A stretch of DNA of 64,000 bases from NCBI RefSeq assembly GCF_028502605.1, contig NW_026611593.1, positions 1,736,001-1,800,000 of the forward strand, in the 5' to 3' direction. Below, piece by piece: positions 47,681 through 58,126 of this stretch; within the stretch, counting starts at the first letter, position 1; every line of letters starts with the position of its first letter. This DNA comes from Trichoderma breve. Its lineage: Eukaryota; Ascomycota; Sordariomycetes; Hypocreales; Hypocreaceae. Under the pieces are notes generated by a model, which worked only from the letters and a program-made list of their open reading frames with translations, ran no database searches and was not told where the DNA came from. The translations under genes and the position numbers were made by a program.

Positions 47681-48982
47681 ACAGACTACCCCAGGACCCT
47701 CTACCGGTAGAGCCTCCCGCTCTCCATCCCGCTTCCCTACCGCAAACTCTCGCAAAGTTCTTGCCAAGCTCGAGAATTCGGTTGTAATTTGCAAAGTTAT
47801 ATCGATCATACCAATCAAAATTAATCCATAAATTGTGCAACTCATTTTTTTTCTTTTTTCACAGTGCATTGCACCCATGCGCTCTCACATGCCGCCTGTC
47901 GTGAGCCTGTTGATATACATACCCTAACCATGTGTCTGAATTGGAGGGGGAGGATCTAGCTCTTGGAAAAGAAGGTTGTGTGGGCGTGTCTAGAAGAACT
48001 TCGTTTGGAATTCGTTTCAAAGGGGAAAACTAGAGCTGTGGATGACTGGGCTGATCATTGCCACTTACGCATCGCAGCCACTCTCGAGCGCTCAAATAAC
48101 TTGGAACGGAAAAAAGGAATACTTACAAAAAAGAAGAAAAGAAAGAAGAAAAAGGAAGTGGCAAGATTGACAAAACCCGGAGAGGAAAGTTTGGGGAAGA
48201 TACGAGGGGGGCTCCTTGTTGTAATGACTGGTGCCTTGGGCTCATGCTTTGATGATGGTTGTGTCTGTTTTTTCATTGTCTCTCATGTCGTCGTCTCATT
48301 GCGCTAGATTGGCGGAGTTGGGTTGTTCGTTGAAAGGCCTCCCGGCTGGGAATGATCGTAGCGGATTGAACGGATGGGTGTGAGGGAACAGGATTATCCG
48401 TGTTTCTACGCTTTTATTTTTATTTTATTTACTCTTCTCTTTATCTTGTTTTGTTGAAGATGTGAAATGGGTGAATGATTGAATGTGTGGCATTGCCGCA
48501 TCTTTGTCAAGGAAGGGAAATGAGGCTCTGTCATGAAGCAGATTGAATATATGACTGATAGCTGGAGGGATGAATGCGCAATCGTATGCAGTTGGGAAAA
48601 TGATGATTCGATATTACACACGTATTTCCATAAATGAATTTGACTACTGTTTTCTCAGTCTTCTCATTGTATTCAATGATTTGTTTCTGCATCTATTATC
48701 ACATCCTGCTGACGAGTCATTCTCAGCCGAGGCAAGTTCATCGAGCACGTGTGCGAATTCAGCCTCGACCCAAATGCACAGCACAGTAATCTCTGCCTTA
48801 CTGCATGCAACAAGAATAGAAAAAAAAAGGGTAAGAGTTTGCTGAATAAGATGGTACTATAAAAAGCTGAGCAGGCATTGACAAGGCGTAATCACTAAAA
48901 AGAAAAAGAAATTCGTATTCCAAAAAAGAAAAAGACATTTGGCGTAATCTCCTGGAAGAAAAAAGAATTTTGGGCAAAAAAT
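47681..48982. other. Intergenic: arf1 3' region, up to the tRNA gene
   Basis: A/T-rich, with A-rich runs at 48108-48150 and 48820-48960. No gene is supported. Confidence 0.5.
48976..48981 (-). terminator. Pol III T-run terminator of tRNA-Gln
   Basis: Six A on the + strand (T6 on the coding strand) immediately downstream of the tRNA 3' end. Confidence 0.75.
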
Positions 48983-49054
48983 AGGTTCCAGAGGGAGTCG
49001 AACCCTCGCTGGCGGAATCAGAATCCGCAGTCATAACCGTTAGACCATGGAACC
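48983..49054 (-). tRNA. tRNA-Gln (anticodon CUG)
   Basis: 72-nt cloverleaf on the minus strand. Acceptor stem GGTTCCA pairs with TGGAACC, and the D-arm and the anticodon stem GCGGA/TCCGC fit. The anticodon loop TTCTGAA has anticodon CTG, reading CAG codons. The T arm is GAGGG/CCCTC with TTCGACT. No intron is evident. A T6 stretch follows directly after the 3' end (rc of 48976-48981), a Pol III terminator. Confidence 0.93.
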
Positions 49055-49496
49055 GTTTTGAAGCGGTTAGCCGCTTCCCATGGTTGGTTGTTTAGTGCGT
49101 TGGCTAATTACTCTTATAGACTATCGCTGTCTGACTTTACATATACAAAACGTCTTGACATATTTTCTTGGACATCGCGAATCTGAGGGTTTGATCATTT
49201 TATAGTACACTATATTACTGAGAGTCCGGTGGAGTACCCTTAAAATATTGGCTGAGCATAAAGGAGACGTCGAAAGGAGACGTCCACATGGTCTTGAGAG
49301 GTTGGTGATGGACTTTGGCATAAAGGCGACGTATAAAGCAAGAAACGCCGCTATTAAAAAAAAAGTTTGAACTACATCTAGGTAATTTGTAACAAGTTTT
49401 GATCGCTCCTAAATTTCTTTCCTTTTGATTGATATATATCTTTTTCCTTCCCTCTTTTACAATTCTTTACATCACTCAATTTTCTCCCCAATCCGT
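49055..49496. other. Intergenic between tRNA and ade16/17
   Basis: A/T-rich 3' flank of the purine gene. Nothing else is seen. Confidence 0.5.
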
Positions 49497-51526
49497 TTAG
49501 TGGTGGAACAGACGAGTGTTCTGCTGGACAAAGGTTACGCCCAGCTTCTCAGCGGTCTCAAAGACAGCGCCGTCGTTTTGGCTGCCGCTGGGGGCGGCGA
49601 TGTACTTGACGCCTGAGCGAGCAGCCCGGAAGACGTTGTCGATGAAGGGGAACTATAGCATGGTGTTAATTAACCTCGTGACCGTGAAGAAGAATATGAT
49701 GATGAAGGGAGTTTCTGTAACATGGAAAAGGGGGGTAAGACTTACAAAGGCGTCACTGGAGACACAGACGTTGCTGAGCTGCTTCATCCAAGCCTCGCGC
49801 TCCTCAGGGGTAAAGGGAGGAGGAATCTGCTCGAAAACAGCCTCGAAAGCCTCTCGCTCAGCGCCGTCCTTGGGGAGCTGGCCGCTGACGAGAAGGTCGA
49901 TGGCGTTGCTCTTGTCGGGTCGCTTGGTGCCCTTCTTCCACTTGATGCCGAGGACGCGCTCGTGGAAGCGCATCCACCAGTTGTCGGCCTTGTCACCCGC
50001 CAGACGGGTGCAGTGGATGCGGGACTGCTGGCCGGCGCCGAGGCCGATGACCTGGCCGTTAACGGCATAGCAGACGGAGTTGCTCTGAGTGTATTTGAGG
50101 GTGATGGTGGCAACGGTGAGGTCGCGGGCGGCGCTCTCGGGGAGGGCGCCGGCATCCTTGGGGGTGATGATGGTAGTGAAGGACTTGGGAGAGATCTCGG
50201 CGTCGTTGCGGTGCTGCTGGAGGGTGACGCCGTAGACGGTGCGGGTCTCGATGGGACCGGGAGTGTAGTCGGGATCGATCTGGAGGACAAGGTACTTGCC
50301 TCCCTTCTTCTTCTTGAGGATCTCCAGAGCGGCATCCTCGTAGCCGGGGGCAATGACACCGTCAGAGACCTCCTTGGAGATGATGCTGGCGGTGGGAACG
50401 TCGACAATGTCGCTCAAAGCGATGACGTCGCCGAAGCTGCTCATGCGGTCGGCACCACGGGCACGAGCATAAGCCTGGGCAAGGGGCGAGCTGTCGATGC
50501 CCTCAATGTCGTTGACAAAGTAGACCTTCTTCTCCTCGGGAGTGAGGGGCAGTCCGATAGCGGCGCCAGCAGGAGAAACGTGCTTGAAGCTGGCAGCAGC
50601 GGGCTTGCCCAGTGCCTCCTTGAGCTCCTTGACGAGGGGCCAGGCGTTGAGGGAGTCGAGGAGGTTGATGTATCCAGGAGAGCCGCTCAGGACCTTGAAG
50701 GGAAGCTGCTGGTTGGCGGTATAAGCCGAAGCGGGCTTCTGGTGGGGGTTGGCACCGTATCGGAGGGCCATGTGCTGGTCTCCCGAGCCGGCGTACTCCT
50801 TGCGGAAGAACTCTGAGATGGCGGCATCATAGTCGGCAGTGTGCTCAAAGGCCTTGAGAGCATAGCGGTTGCGGCTAGAATCACTGATCTCGCCCTTCTC
50901 CAGCTCGCTCAAGAAGCCAGCGTAGTCGTTGGGGTCGCTGAGGATGGTGACCCTCTTGTGGTTCTTGGCAGCAGCGCGGATGAGCGTCACGCCGCCAATA
51001 TCAATCTCCTCGACGGCCTCGGGGATGCTGACGTTGACCTTGGCAACAGTATCCTTGAAGGGGTACAGGTTGCAGATGACGTAGTCAACCTTATTGATGT
51101 TCTGGTCTGCAAGGTCCTTCTCGTCGGATTCGAGGTTACGAGCGAGAATACCAGCGTGGACAGCAGGGTGCAGAGTCTTGACACGGCCAGCAAGCATCTC
51201 TGGCGCCTTGGTGATGGCGCTGACGTCCCTACACGCCGTGGCGCATTAGTTTTCTTGTCTCTTGTCTGGTCCTCGACAGCTTCCTTCCGGTCGCGTGTCC
51301 ATGTTCTCAACCACAATTGACAGCTCTTTCTTTTCTTTTTCCATTTCCATACCCAGCATGAGAATTAGGATGATTCATACTCAACGGGGAATCCAGACTC
51401 GCGGATCATGCGAGCTGTGCCGCCAGATGCCAGAATCCGGACATTCTGCTGGGCGAGACCCTTAGCTAGGTCCAGCAGGCCGGTCTTGTCGTAGACGGAG
51501 ACGATGGCAATCTTCTGGCTAGACAT
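49497..51526 (-). CDS. ade17: Bifunctional AICAR transformylase / IMP cyclohydrolase (Ade16/17, ATIC)
   Basis: Catalyses the last two steps of purine synthesis, AICAR to FAICAR (using 10-formyl-THF) and FAICAR to IMP. Exons complement(51381-51526), complement(49746-51228) and complement(49497-49652), 594 aa, the normal ATIC length. The N-terminal IMP cyclohydrolase/MGS-like fold reads [45 protein letters not shown] and [19 protein letters not shown]. The transformylase part has [23 protein letters not shown] with the catalytic Lys-His pair, and [25 protein letters not shown]. The third exon restores the C-terminus [27 protein letters not shown] ending NTRLFHH. All joins are in frame. No target sorting signal, so cytosolic. 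Confidence 0.96.
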
Positions 51527-52757
51527 GATGGCGGGCGACTATGCTTCTGCACAATTGAATGAAATGTGAGAAGATTGGAGAGATGAGTCAAAGCAAAAGA
51601 GAAAGAGAAAGTATTCAATTTTCTCCCCTTTAGTCTCTTATACGAAAAATTCCAAGAGCCGATGTCGTCGGTTGCGGAAGGGAAAGAAAAAAAATGTTGG
51701 CGGGGTAGCAGCGCAGGTCCTGTAGTGGGGTGTTGAGGGGAATGATTTGCGCTTTGGCGTTGTAATAGTGACGACGTAGCGGCTTGATTGGACGCTGCCG
51801 GGAGCTGTGAGGCACTTAATTAGAGCACGAGCAGCAGATAGTGGATTGGGAGAGAGGAAGAAAAAAATTGAAAGAAAAAAATTGCCAGGGGCCAACGGAA
51901 AGACGGCTACCGCATGTGATAGGAGAAGAATAGGTGGGATGTTTGTGCATTTGTTGAGTCTTATGAAACGTTTTTATCTTTTCTTTTTGCTTGAAGCGAT
52001 GTATAATCTATGATCTACTAATGTTGTGTTGCTTTCTACTTTAATTCATAAAGTTTAGTCGTATCTTTCAACCTGAATCATGAGATGTTGATAACAATGT
52101 TGGGAAAGCTTTTCATCTTACCTAGCCGCTTTGATAATTGCGTGGTTTGTTTCTCAGCGCTAAGAGCTCCCCTTTGGTGCGGGAACCGAGCGTATGTGAT
52201 CCTTTGGAAGCTATTTTGGGATGTGTTAATATGAGGACACTGATATGACAAGTCTATAAAAGTAATAGCTGGTGTGCTTCTGGCTCGTTCATTGATATCA
52301 ACATCTTGTCCAATTCAAAATCGAGAGCCTCTGATCACAACGGACACCAAGGAAACAACACTAGGCACTCCAATTTGAACCGAGTAATTTCTGTTTAGTG
52401 TCACGACTTTTAAGCTGAGAGAGTATCACGCTTTGGCACGGCATCACCGGGACCGAAGGATATATATTCTTCGAAATCAGTCGAATTAGAGCCTGAACAC
52501 CGCTTGTGCCTCAAGTATTTTTGATCGTGACCTCATTTTTTTTGTTGGTATAGACTGCCGACCTAGCAAGCCCATCCGGGACGCCTCCCGTCCCAGACCG
52601 AGGCCCAAACCGGGAAATAAGTACAAGTCAGACCGGATTTCCCCTGAGCCATGCGATGCAATTGTAACCCTTTTGTTCAAGTGGAAAAAGCATGCTGCGC
52701 CTCAATGCCCCATTCTACCCTGACGTCCCTTCGCAATCCAAAGCAAAATTAAAACAT
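51527..52757. other. Intergenic: ade17 promoter and rpl35 3' flank
   Basis: About 1.2 kb; A/T-rich 51900-52300. No gene is supported. Confidence 0.55.
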
Positions 52758-53571
52758 TTAGGCCTGTGACGGTGTAAGTTAGCAAATGTTTCTCGATAAT
52801 CCTCCCATGGTTCCCCTGTCCGTAGAGGAGACATATCCATGTGCTCCAGACAACTCTCAAGACTGTCGTACCTTGATGGCGAACTTGCGCTGGGGGAAGT
52901 GAGTGTTGCGCTTCTTGGTCTTCTCCAGAACACGGGCCTTGTCCTCAGGTGATAATCGGCGGCGGATGGCACGGGTCTGCTTGGGGCGGAGGTCAAGAGG
53001 CAGGTACTTGGACTTCTTGTAGAAGAGGCGGAGCTGGTTGCGCTGAGTGGCGTTGGTGACGGTCAAGACACGAGCGATGGACTTTCGCAGATCGTGGCTG
53101 TAATTGGGAGCGTTAGTCGCAACAATTCGTTCGTGGCCCGCTGTTGGGTTATCGAATGGAAAGGGTCCGTCAATCCTTACATCTTGTTCAGCTTGGAGCC
53201 GGAGGAGGCAACCTTCTGGATGCGGAGCTGGCCGAGTTCAGCCTTGAGCTCAGAGAGCTGCTTGGCCAACTCCTCCTTGTTCTTGCCCCAGAGCTGGGCA
53301 GTCTTGACTTTTCCCGACGACTAACACACAGATAATCAGCAACCCCATTTCCCTGACGCATTGTAGAAATTGCAAGAGCGAAGAGTTGATGGCGAAATGA
53401 CGAGTGATTGGGGATATTTTTCGACGGCTTCGTTGGTGTAATATCTCGGACGACAGCGCAGTAAAATTCGACATCGAGGGGGGTAAGAGGCTGGCATAAA
53501 GGGAGACGTGATCTGAGGGCCTAAAGAGGACATGTTCATCACTGGGAGCGGCGACCGTATCTACTCACCAT
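52758..53571 (-). CDS. rpl35: 60S ribosomal protein L35 (uL29)
   Basis: Component of the large subunit near the peptide-exit tunnel. Four coding exons: complement(53569-53571), the ATG alone; complement(53181-53320); complement(52872-53097); and complement(52758-52763), only Ala plus stop. Total 124 aa. Introns are 248, 83 and 108 nt, with GTGAGT, GTAAGG and GTACGA donors. The spliced protein [67 protein letters not shown] and [11 protein letters not shown] matches the fungal L35 pattern from end to end. A TTTGCTAAC branch point lies 23 nt before the last acceptor. Ribosomal-protein genes of filamentous fungi often split right after the ATG; a 6-nt final coding exon is unusual. Confidence 0.93.
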
Positions 53572-53968
53572 CTTGAGAGTCTGATGTGATTTGCGAGAGT
53601 TGCGTTAGTAAAAGTCTTCCTCGACCGTGACCCGTCCGTTTGTCGCGATGGCTCGTAACTCTCAAAAGAATTTAGTCGAGGGTTTGCCGAGTCGGTGAAA
53701 AATTGCCCTAGGGTTTGGCTGAGAGTGCACCAGAATGAAAGACACTGTAATTTTTCATTGGTCAATGAATTATGGGGCGCCAGTGGGTAGCGAAAGCTCA
53801 TCACGTGCATGGTCTCGTGCCCGGTGTTGTCGCACTAGCGTGGGCGGTGGGAGATTCTGCCGCCTCCTTCAGACGGAGACGGCGTCAGACAATGCCGTGG
53901 CTCGGGCGTTGTCCCATATCGTCATCAGAAGCACCCTGAATTCGAACTTGTCGCCCAGATTGGAAGCC
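53572..53968. promoter_or_regulatory. Divergent rpl35/gos1 promoter
   Basis: 397 bp between two start codons. Contains a telobox-like CCCTAGGGTTT at 53706-53716, about 138 bp upstream of the rpl35 ATG, and an inverted repeat CATTGGTCAATG (53756-53767) that includes a CCAAT box on the minus strand. Tbf1-type TTAGGGTT sites are known in ribosomal-protein promoters of several fungi. Confidence 0.5.
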
Positions 53969-54790
53969 ATGGCCACATCAGGAAGCGGAGGCTGGGCTCA
54001 GCTACGCCAGCAGGCCCGATCATTGGAGAACCAGGTAAGAGAATTAGTTTTACGTATTTATTCTTGACTTGCGAGCTGGCCTACTGACGATGCCGCGGCT
54101 TGCTAGACGGAGAGTCTGTTTCATACCTTTTCCCAGTTCTCGACTGGATCCAACATCCCACCTCAGCCATCAGCGGAGGAGCGTGACATAGAAGCAAGAT
54201 TGGAGGATGTATTAGACAAGGTATGTTCGCCGACTCGTGTAATGGCAGAGCAGTGCGAGCTCTGGTAGCTAAACAAGCAATTGCAGCGCGACAATGTCAT
54301 CGCCCAGCTCGCCCGACTCCTGGATTCTGAAGCATCCCTCAACACATCCGCGCTCAAGCAAAACAACCTATCCCTGCTCCGAGAGAAGCTTGCATCTCAT
54401 CGTCGCGACCTGACCCGTCTCAAGTCTACACTGCAGCAAGCTCGCAATCGCGCCAACCTCCTCAGCAACGTGCAGTCCGATATTGACGAGTACCGCGCGA
54501 ACAACCCGGAAGCTGCCGAGGCCGATTACATGTTGGACGAGCGTAATCGCATCGACAGAAGTAACGATGCGACAGATAGCGTCCTCAGCCAGGCATATGC
54601 CATCAACGAAAGCTTTATTATCCAGAGGGAGACCTTGGCGAGCATCAACCGGAGAATAACCATGGCTGCCAGCAAAGTGCCAGGCATCAACTCAATAATT
54701 GGACGTATAAGTACCAGAAAGAGGAGAGATGGAATCATTATGGGAACTTTCATCGCATTGTGCTTTATCGTCTTCTTCTGGTTCAGGTAA
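53969..54790 (+). CDS. gos1: Golgi SNARE Gos1 (GOSR1/GS28)
   Basis: v-SNARE for intra-Golgi and ER-to-Golgi fusion. Exons 53969-54034, 54107-54220 and 54287-54790, 227 aa. The spliced protein begins MATSGSGGWAQLRQQARSLENQTESLFHTFSQF, the conserved GOSR1 N-terminus. It continues with a long helical region and the SNARE motif (about 140-205: SQAYAINESFIIQRETLASINRRITMAASKVPGIN), then a single C-terminal tail-anchor helix (GIIMGTFIALCFIVFFWFR). Introns of 72 and 66 nt. Divergent from rpl35 and convergent with atp10 at only 169 bp. Confidence 0.94.
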
Positions 54791-54959
54791 ACGGGCCATC
54801 ATACATTCACCGGTGCTGCACATGTCGTTTGGCGTTTAGGGGGGGTATATCAGCGGTTCTTGTCTACTTGTACAATATGGCAGGATCCATAAAACATATC
54901 TAATCTCTTTGTGGTTTTTAATAATACAGGCGCAGGATTTTTGGAGAGATGTCAAACCT
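54791..54959. other. 169-bp convergent intergenic of gos1 and atp10
   Basis: The 3' UTRs may overlap. No other element is seen. Confidence 0.5.
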
Positions 54960-56088
54960 CTAGTCCGAACCCTTTGTTTTTTCCAGGTGAGGCTTGCCAG
55001 GCAGCTTCTCTCGCGCGGTTGCGGGCAGTAAAGCCTCCTTTTTAATATCATCAACAAGCTTTCCAAGCCCCTTGGCCAGACTCTCCAACTCATCCGGGTG
55101 ACCTGACCCACTTCCAGCCCATCGTATCCTGCAGTGGTGATCAACCAGATATGTATAGCCGACCTTGCTGTTGAGTAGGCCTATTGATTCTCGGATCTCG
55201 TCGGTAATGCCCCTCTGCACGAGAAAGTACTTGTCCCAATTCTTCTCTCCAAACCTCTTGCGCAGCCCTCCCATGAAAAGCTTCACTAGTAGAGCTTTCC
55301 CATTGTTATCCTCGTAATTGATTCTGACGAGCTGTGCTTCATCGCCACTGGACTCCAGCACCTGGTGGAGTAGCGGATTGGCTTCCTTTGATATAAAGCT
55401 TTCGACCTGTCGCTCGGCCCACTGACTGCTGAAGATGGACACGACGGATGCTCTACCGGAGAGAAGAGGGGTGGTATCGCGAGGAGATTTATCGTTCTTG
55501 ACGAGTGTTTGGCCGTAGAGGTTGGGGAAGAAGAGGGAGAGCTCGGCTTTGAAGAGGCGGGGCGGCGCAATGAAAGACTTGCCCTCGTGGTATTGCAGGT
55601 TACCCCAATCGCGAAAGTACGGTCTTGATATCTTGGCAGTCCTAAATTGATCACAATATGTTAGCAAACCTTGAGAACTGCACAGCTTTGGTCGGTGCTG
55701 GGCTCTCATACAGCTCCTTGCGCCTCTGCAGATGCTTATCATAGTTGACAAAGTCCTCCTTGCGCTGCTGCATAGAGCGGCTGTCAATGCCCGTGTTCTC
55801 GCCCGGCAGAGGAGGCAGCGCCATGCCAATTGGTCGGGGCAGCGGCTTTGGTGTGAAGCCGCCCTCGACTCGTTTCCCGTAGCTTCGCGGCGCCTCAATC
55901 GGCGTTCCGGCGACGGTCGCCTTGGGGTCCATCGAGGCGCCCGCGGCCGGCTTCTCTGCCCTTGCGGCCAGCGCTGCGGAGGCGGTAAATGCGCGCCATT
56001 GGCAGCGACTGCATGAGGCGGCAGCAGATCTCGTACTTGAAAGGAGGAGGCCGCTGAGGGCCAGCTCCAGCGTCCGTGGCGATGGCAT
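54960..56088 (-). CDS. atp10: Mitochondrial F1Fo ATP synthase assembly factor Atp10
   Basis: Inner-membrane chaperone required to insert subunit 6 (Atp6) into Fo. Exons complement(55712-56088) and complement(54960-55641), 352 aa. A cleavable mitochondrial presequence rich in Arg/Ala/Ser opens the protein (MPSPRTLELALSGLLLSSTRSAAA). The family core follows the 70-nt intron (GTATGA...TTTAG with a TTTGCTAAC branch point): ISRPYFRDWGNLQYHEGKSFIAPPRLFKAELSLFFPNLYG, SIFSSQWAERQVESF and VGYTYLVDHHCRIRWAGSGSG. Length matches fungal Atp10. It shares a 491-bp divergent promoter with the BCKDH E2 gene, another mitochondrial function. Confidence 0.92.
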
Positions 56089-56579
56089 GGCCGCCTAGAA
56101 AAGAGAGTGACAGCCTTGGGGGTCCCTTGTCGCGAATGACGCCCGAAAAAATTTGGCCTCAAAGCTGCAGAGAGCTCCATCCACTTTACCGGCCCCGGAG
56201 GCACTGGCTTACGGCTCCGGGGGGTTGCAATTCGGCAGCGCTAGAACTTTGGCGCATCCATTGGATGATTACAGTGGCTCCAGCACTGCTAGGCGCAAAA
56301 GCAGCTTAGCGCCCACGCCTTTTCGCTTTACCCAGCAAAACTCCCCCAGCTGTTGCTAATCCAGACGTCTGGAGCCATCAACAGTCAGCACCCCAGATTC
56401 GGCTATCCGCGGGGGCTTTCAACAGCGTCAACCGCAATGCCGACTGAAGCCACGGCTGGCCTGGAGTATCCCGGTTTAGAGTCGGCGAAAGGAAGCGATT
56501 CTCCCCTTGTTTAAAACTCAACATCCTCTCCTCTCGGTCTTGCAACCACCGTGCCGCTCAATTGGACCACCCAGACATC
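56089..56579. promoter_or_regulatory. Divergent atp10 / BCKDH E2 promoter
   Basis: 491 bp with no ORF of merit. It drives two nuclear genes for mitochondrial proteins; no specific site is claimed. Confidence 0.5.
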
Positions 56580-58126
56580 ATGTTTCTGCAGCGAGGATCA
56601 AGAGTGCTGAGACGGCAGTGGGGGGCTTCCAAGGCCATGGGCAAGATGGCCCTGGGAAACACAGCGCCTACAGCTCCCCGGTGGTTCTCGGAGTCGAGGA
56701 GATTATATGCCGTCAAGCCGGTGTTGCTGGCTGATATCGGCGAAGGTGAGTCCTGAATCCGACCATGGCTGGCAAGGGAGGTGATGCTGACGTTGACGGG
56801 CAAGGCATTGTCGAGTGTGAGGTTATCCAGTGGTTCGTCGAGCCCGGCGCGCACGTCGAGGAATTCTCCCCTCTATGCGAGGTCCAGAGCGACAAGGCGT
56901 CTGTAGAAATCACAAGCCGCTTCTCCGGCGTCGTCAAGAAGCTTTACTACGAGACGGGCGAGATGGCCAAGGTGGGCAAGCCGTTTGTCGACATTGACAT
57001 CCAAGGCGGGGCCGAAGCCGACGACGCCGGCGCGCCCAAGGCGGCCGAACCCAGCAAAGACGGAGCCTCATCTTCAACACCAGCACCCGAGCCAAAGTCG
57101 CAGCAGACTGAAGCCAGTGCGTCGGTAGAGGGACAGAGCAGCCAAGCCCCCAAGCCTAAGGGCAAGGCCGCGGCACTGGCGACACCAGCGGTGCGACATC
57201 TGTCCAAGGAGCTCAAGATTGATATCCTCGACATCGACGGCACGGGCAAGGATGGCAGGGTCCTGAAAGAGGACATTTACAAGTTTGTGCAGCAGAGGGA
57301 TGCCAGCGCCAGCGCATCGGCTGCTTCACAGTCCGCATCTACACTACCGCAGCAGCAGCTACCACAGACTCCTAGCTACCAGCCCGGCGTGCAGACAGAG
57401 ACTAGAGTCCAGCTCACCAACACACAGCAGCAAATGTTCAAGACCATGACGCGGTCACTCAACATCCCCCACTTCCTCTACTCGGACGAGGTCGACTTCA
57501 CAGACCTCGTCCACCTCCGTTCTCGCCTTAACAAGGTCCTCTCCCAGACGCCGGCCGCCCCTGGCCAGGTCACCAAGCTCTCCTACCTCCCCTTCATCAT
57601 CAAGGCCGTCTCCATGGCGCTGTACCAGTTCCCCATCCTCAACTCACGGGTCGACATTGACCCCGCCACCAACAAGCCCTCCCTCATCATGCGCTCACAG
57701 CACAACATTGGCGTAGCTATGGACACCCCCTCAGGCCTGCTCGTGCCCGTCATCAAGGACGTCGGCTCCCTCAACATCCTGTCCATCGCCGCCGAGCTCT
57801 CGCGCCTGCAAGGGCTCGCGGTCCAGGGCAAGCTCACGCCCGCCGACTTCTCAGGCGGCACCATCACCGTCTCCAACATTGGCAACATTGGCGGCACGTA
57901 CCTCAGTCCCGTCATCGTCGAGCGCGAGGTGGCCATCCTGGGCATCGGCCGCATGCGCACCGTCCCGGCCTTTGACGAGAACGACAACGTAGTCAAGAAG
58001 CACGTGTGCAACTTCTCTTGGAGCGCCGATCACCGTGTCGTTGATGGAGCGACCATGGCTCGGGCCGCTGAAGTGATTCGCCGCGTGGCGGAGGAGCCAG
58101 ACGTCATGGTCATGCATCTGAGGTAA
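56580..58126 (+). CDS. Branched-chain alpha-keto acid dehydrogenase E2 (dihydrolipoyl transacylase)
   Basis: E2 core of mitochondrial BCKDH, which degrades Leu, Ile and Val keto acids to acyl-CoA. Exons 56580-56745 and 56805-58126, 495 aa; the 59-nt intron (GTGAGT...CAAG) joins VLLADIGEG to IVECEVIQWF inside the lipoyl domain. Arg-rich mitochondrial presequence (about 1-40). Lipoyl domain with EVQSDKASVEI, lipoyl-lysine K86. A Pro/Ala linker, a peripheral-subunit-binding domain (TPAVRHLSKELKIDILDIDGTGKDGRVLKEDI) and a second linker follow. The catalytic acyltransferase has SADHRVVDGATMAR (H465). The lipoyl context CEVQSDKASV is characteristic of DBT, not of PDH or OGDH E2. Convergent with gluconokinase. 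Confidence 0.95.

Noticed and set aside
49722..50816. 364-codon plus-strand ORF over the ade17 gene
   Set aside because: Perfectly antisense to the conserved ATIC exon; low-complexity Gly/Asp/Leu composition.
53321..53568. Possible C/D snoRNA in rpl35 intron 1 (GTGATGA near 53536, CTGA near 53336)
   Set aside because: Boxes are about 200 nt apart and I see no terminal stem pairing, so the matches are probably chance.
54960..56204. Longer in-frame reading of the Atp10 exon 2 up to 56204
   Set aside because: The frame reads through the intron and the antisense of exon 1, whereas the ATG at 56088 plus a spliced intron gives a typical Atp10 with a presequence.
56765..58126. Alternative start of the E2 protein at 56765
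   Set aside because: This ATG lies inside the first intron; splicing 56745 to 56805 restores the conserved lipoyl domain.
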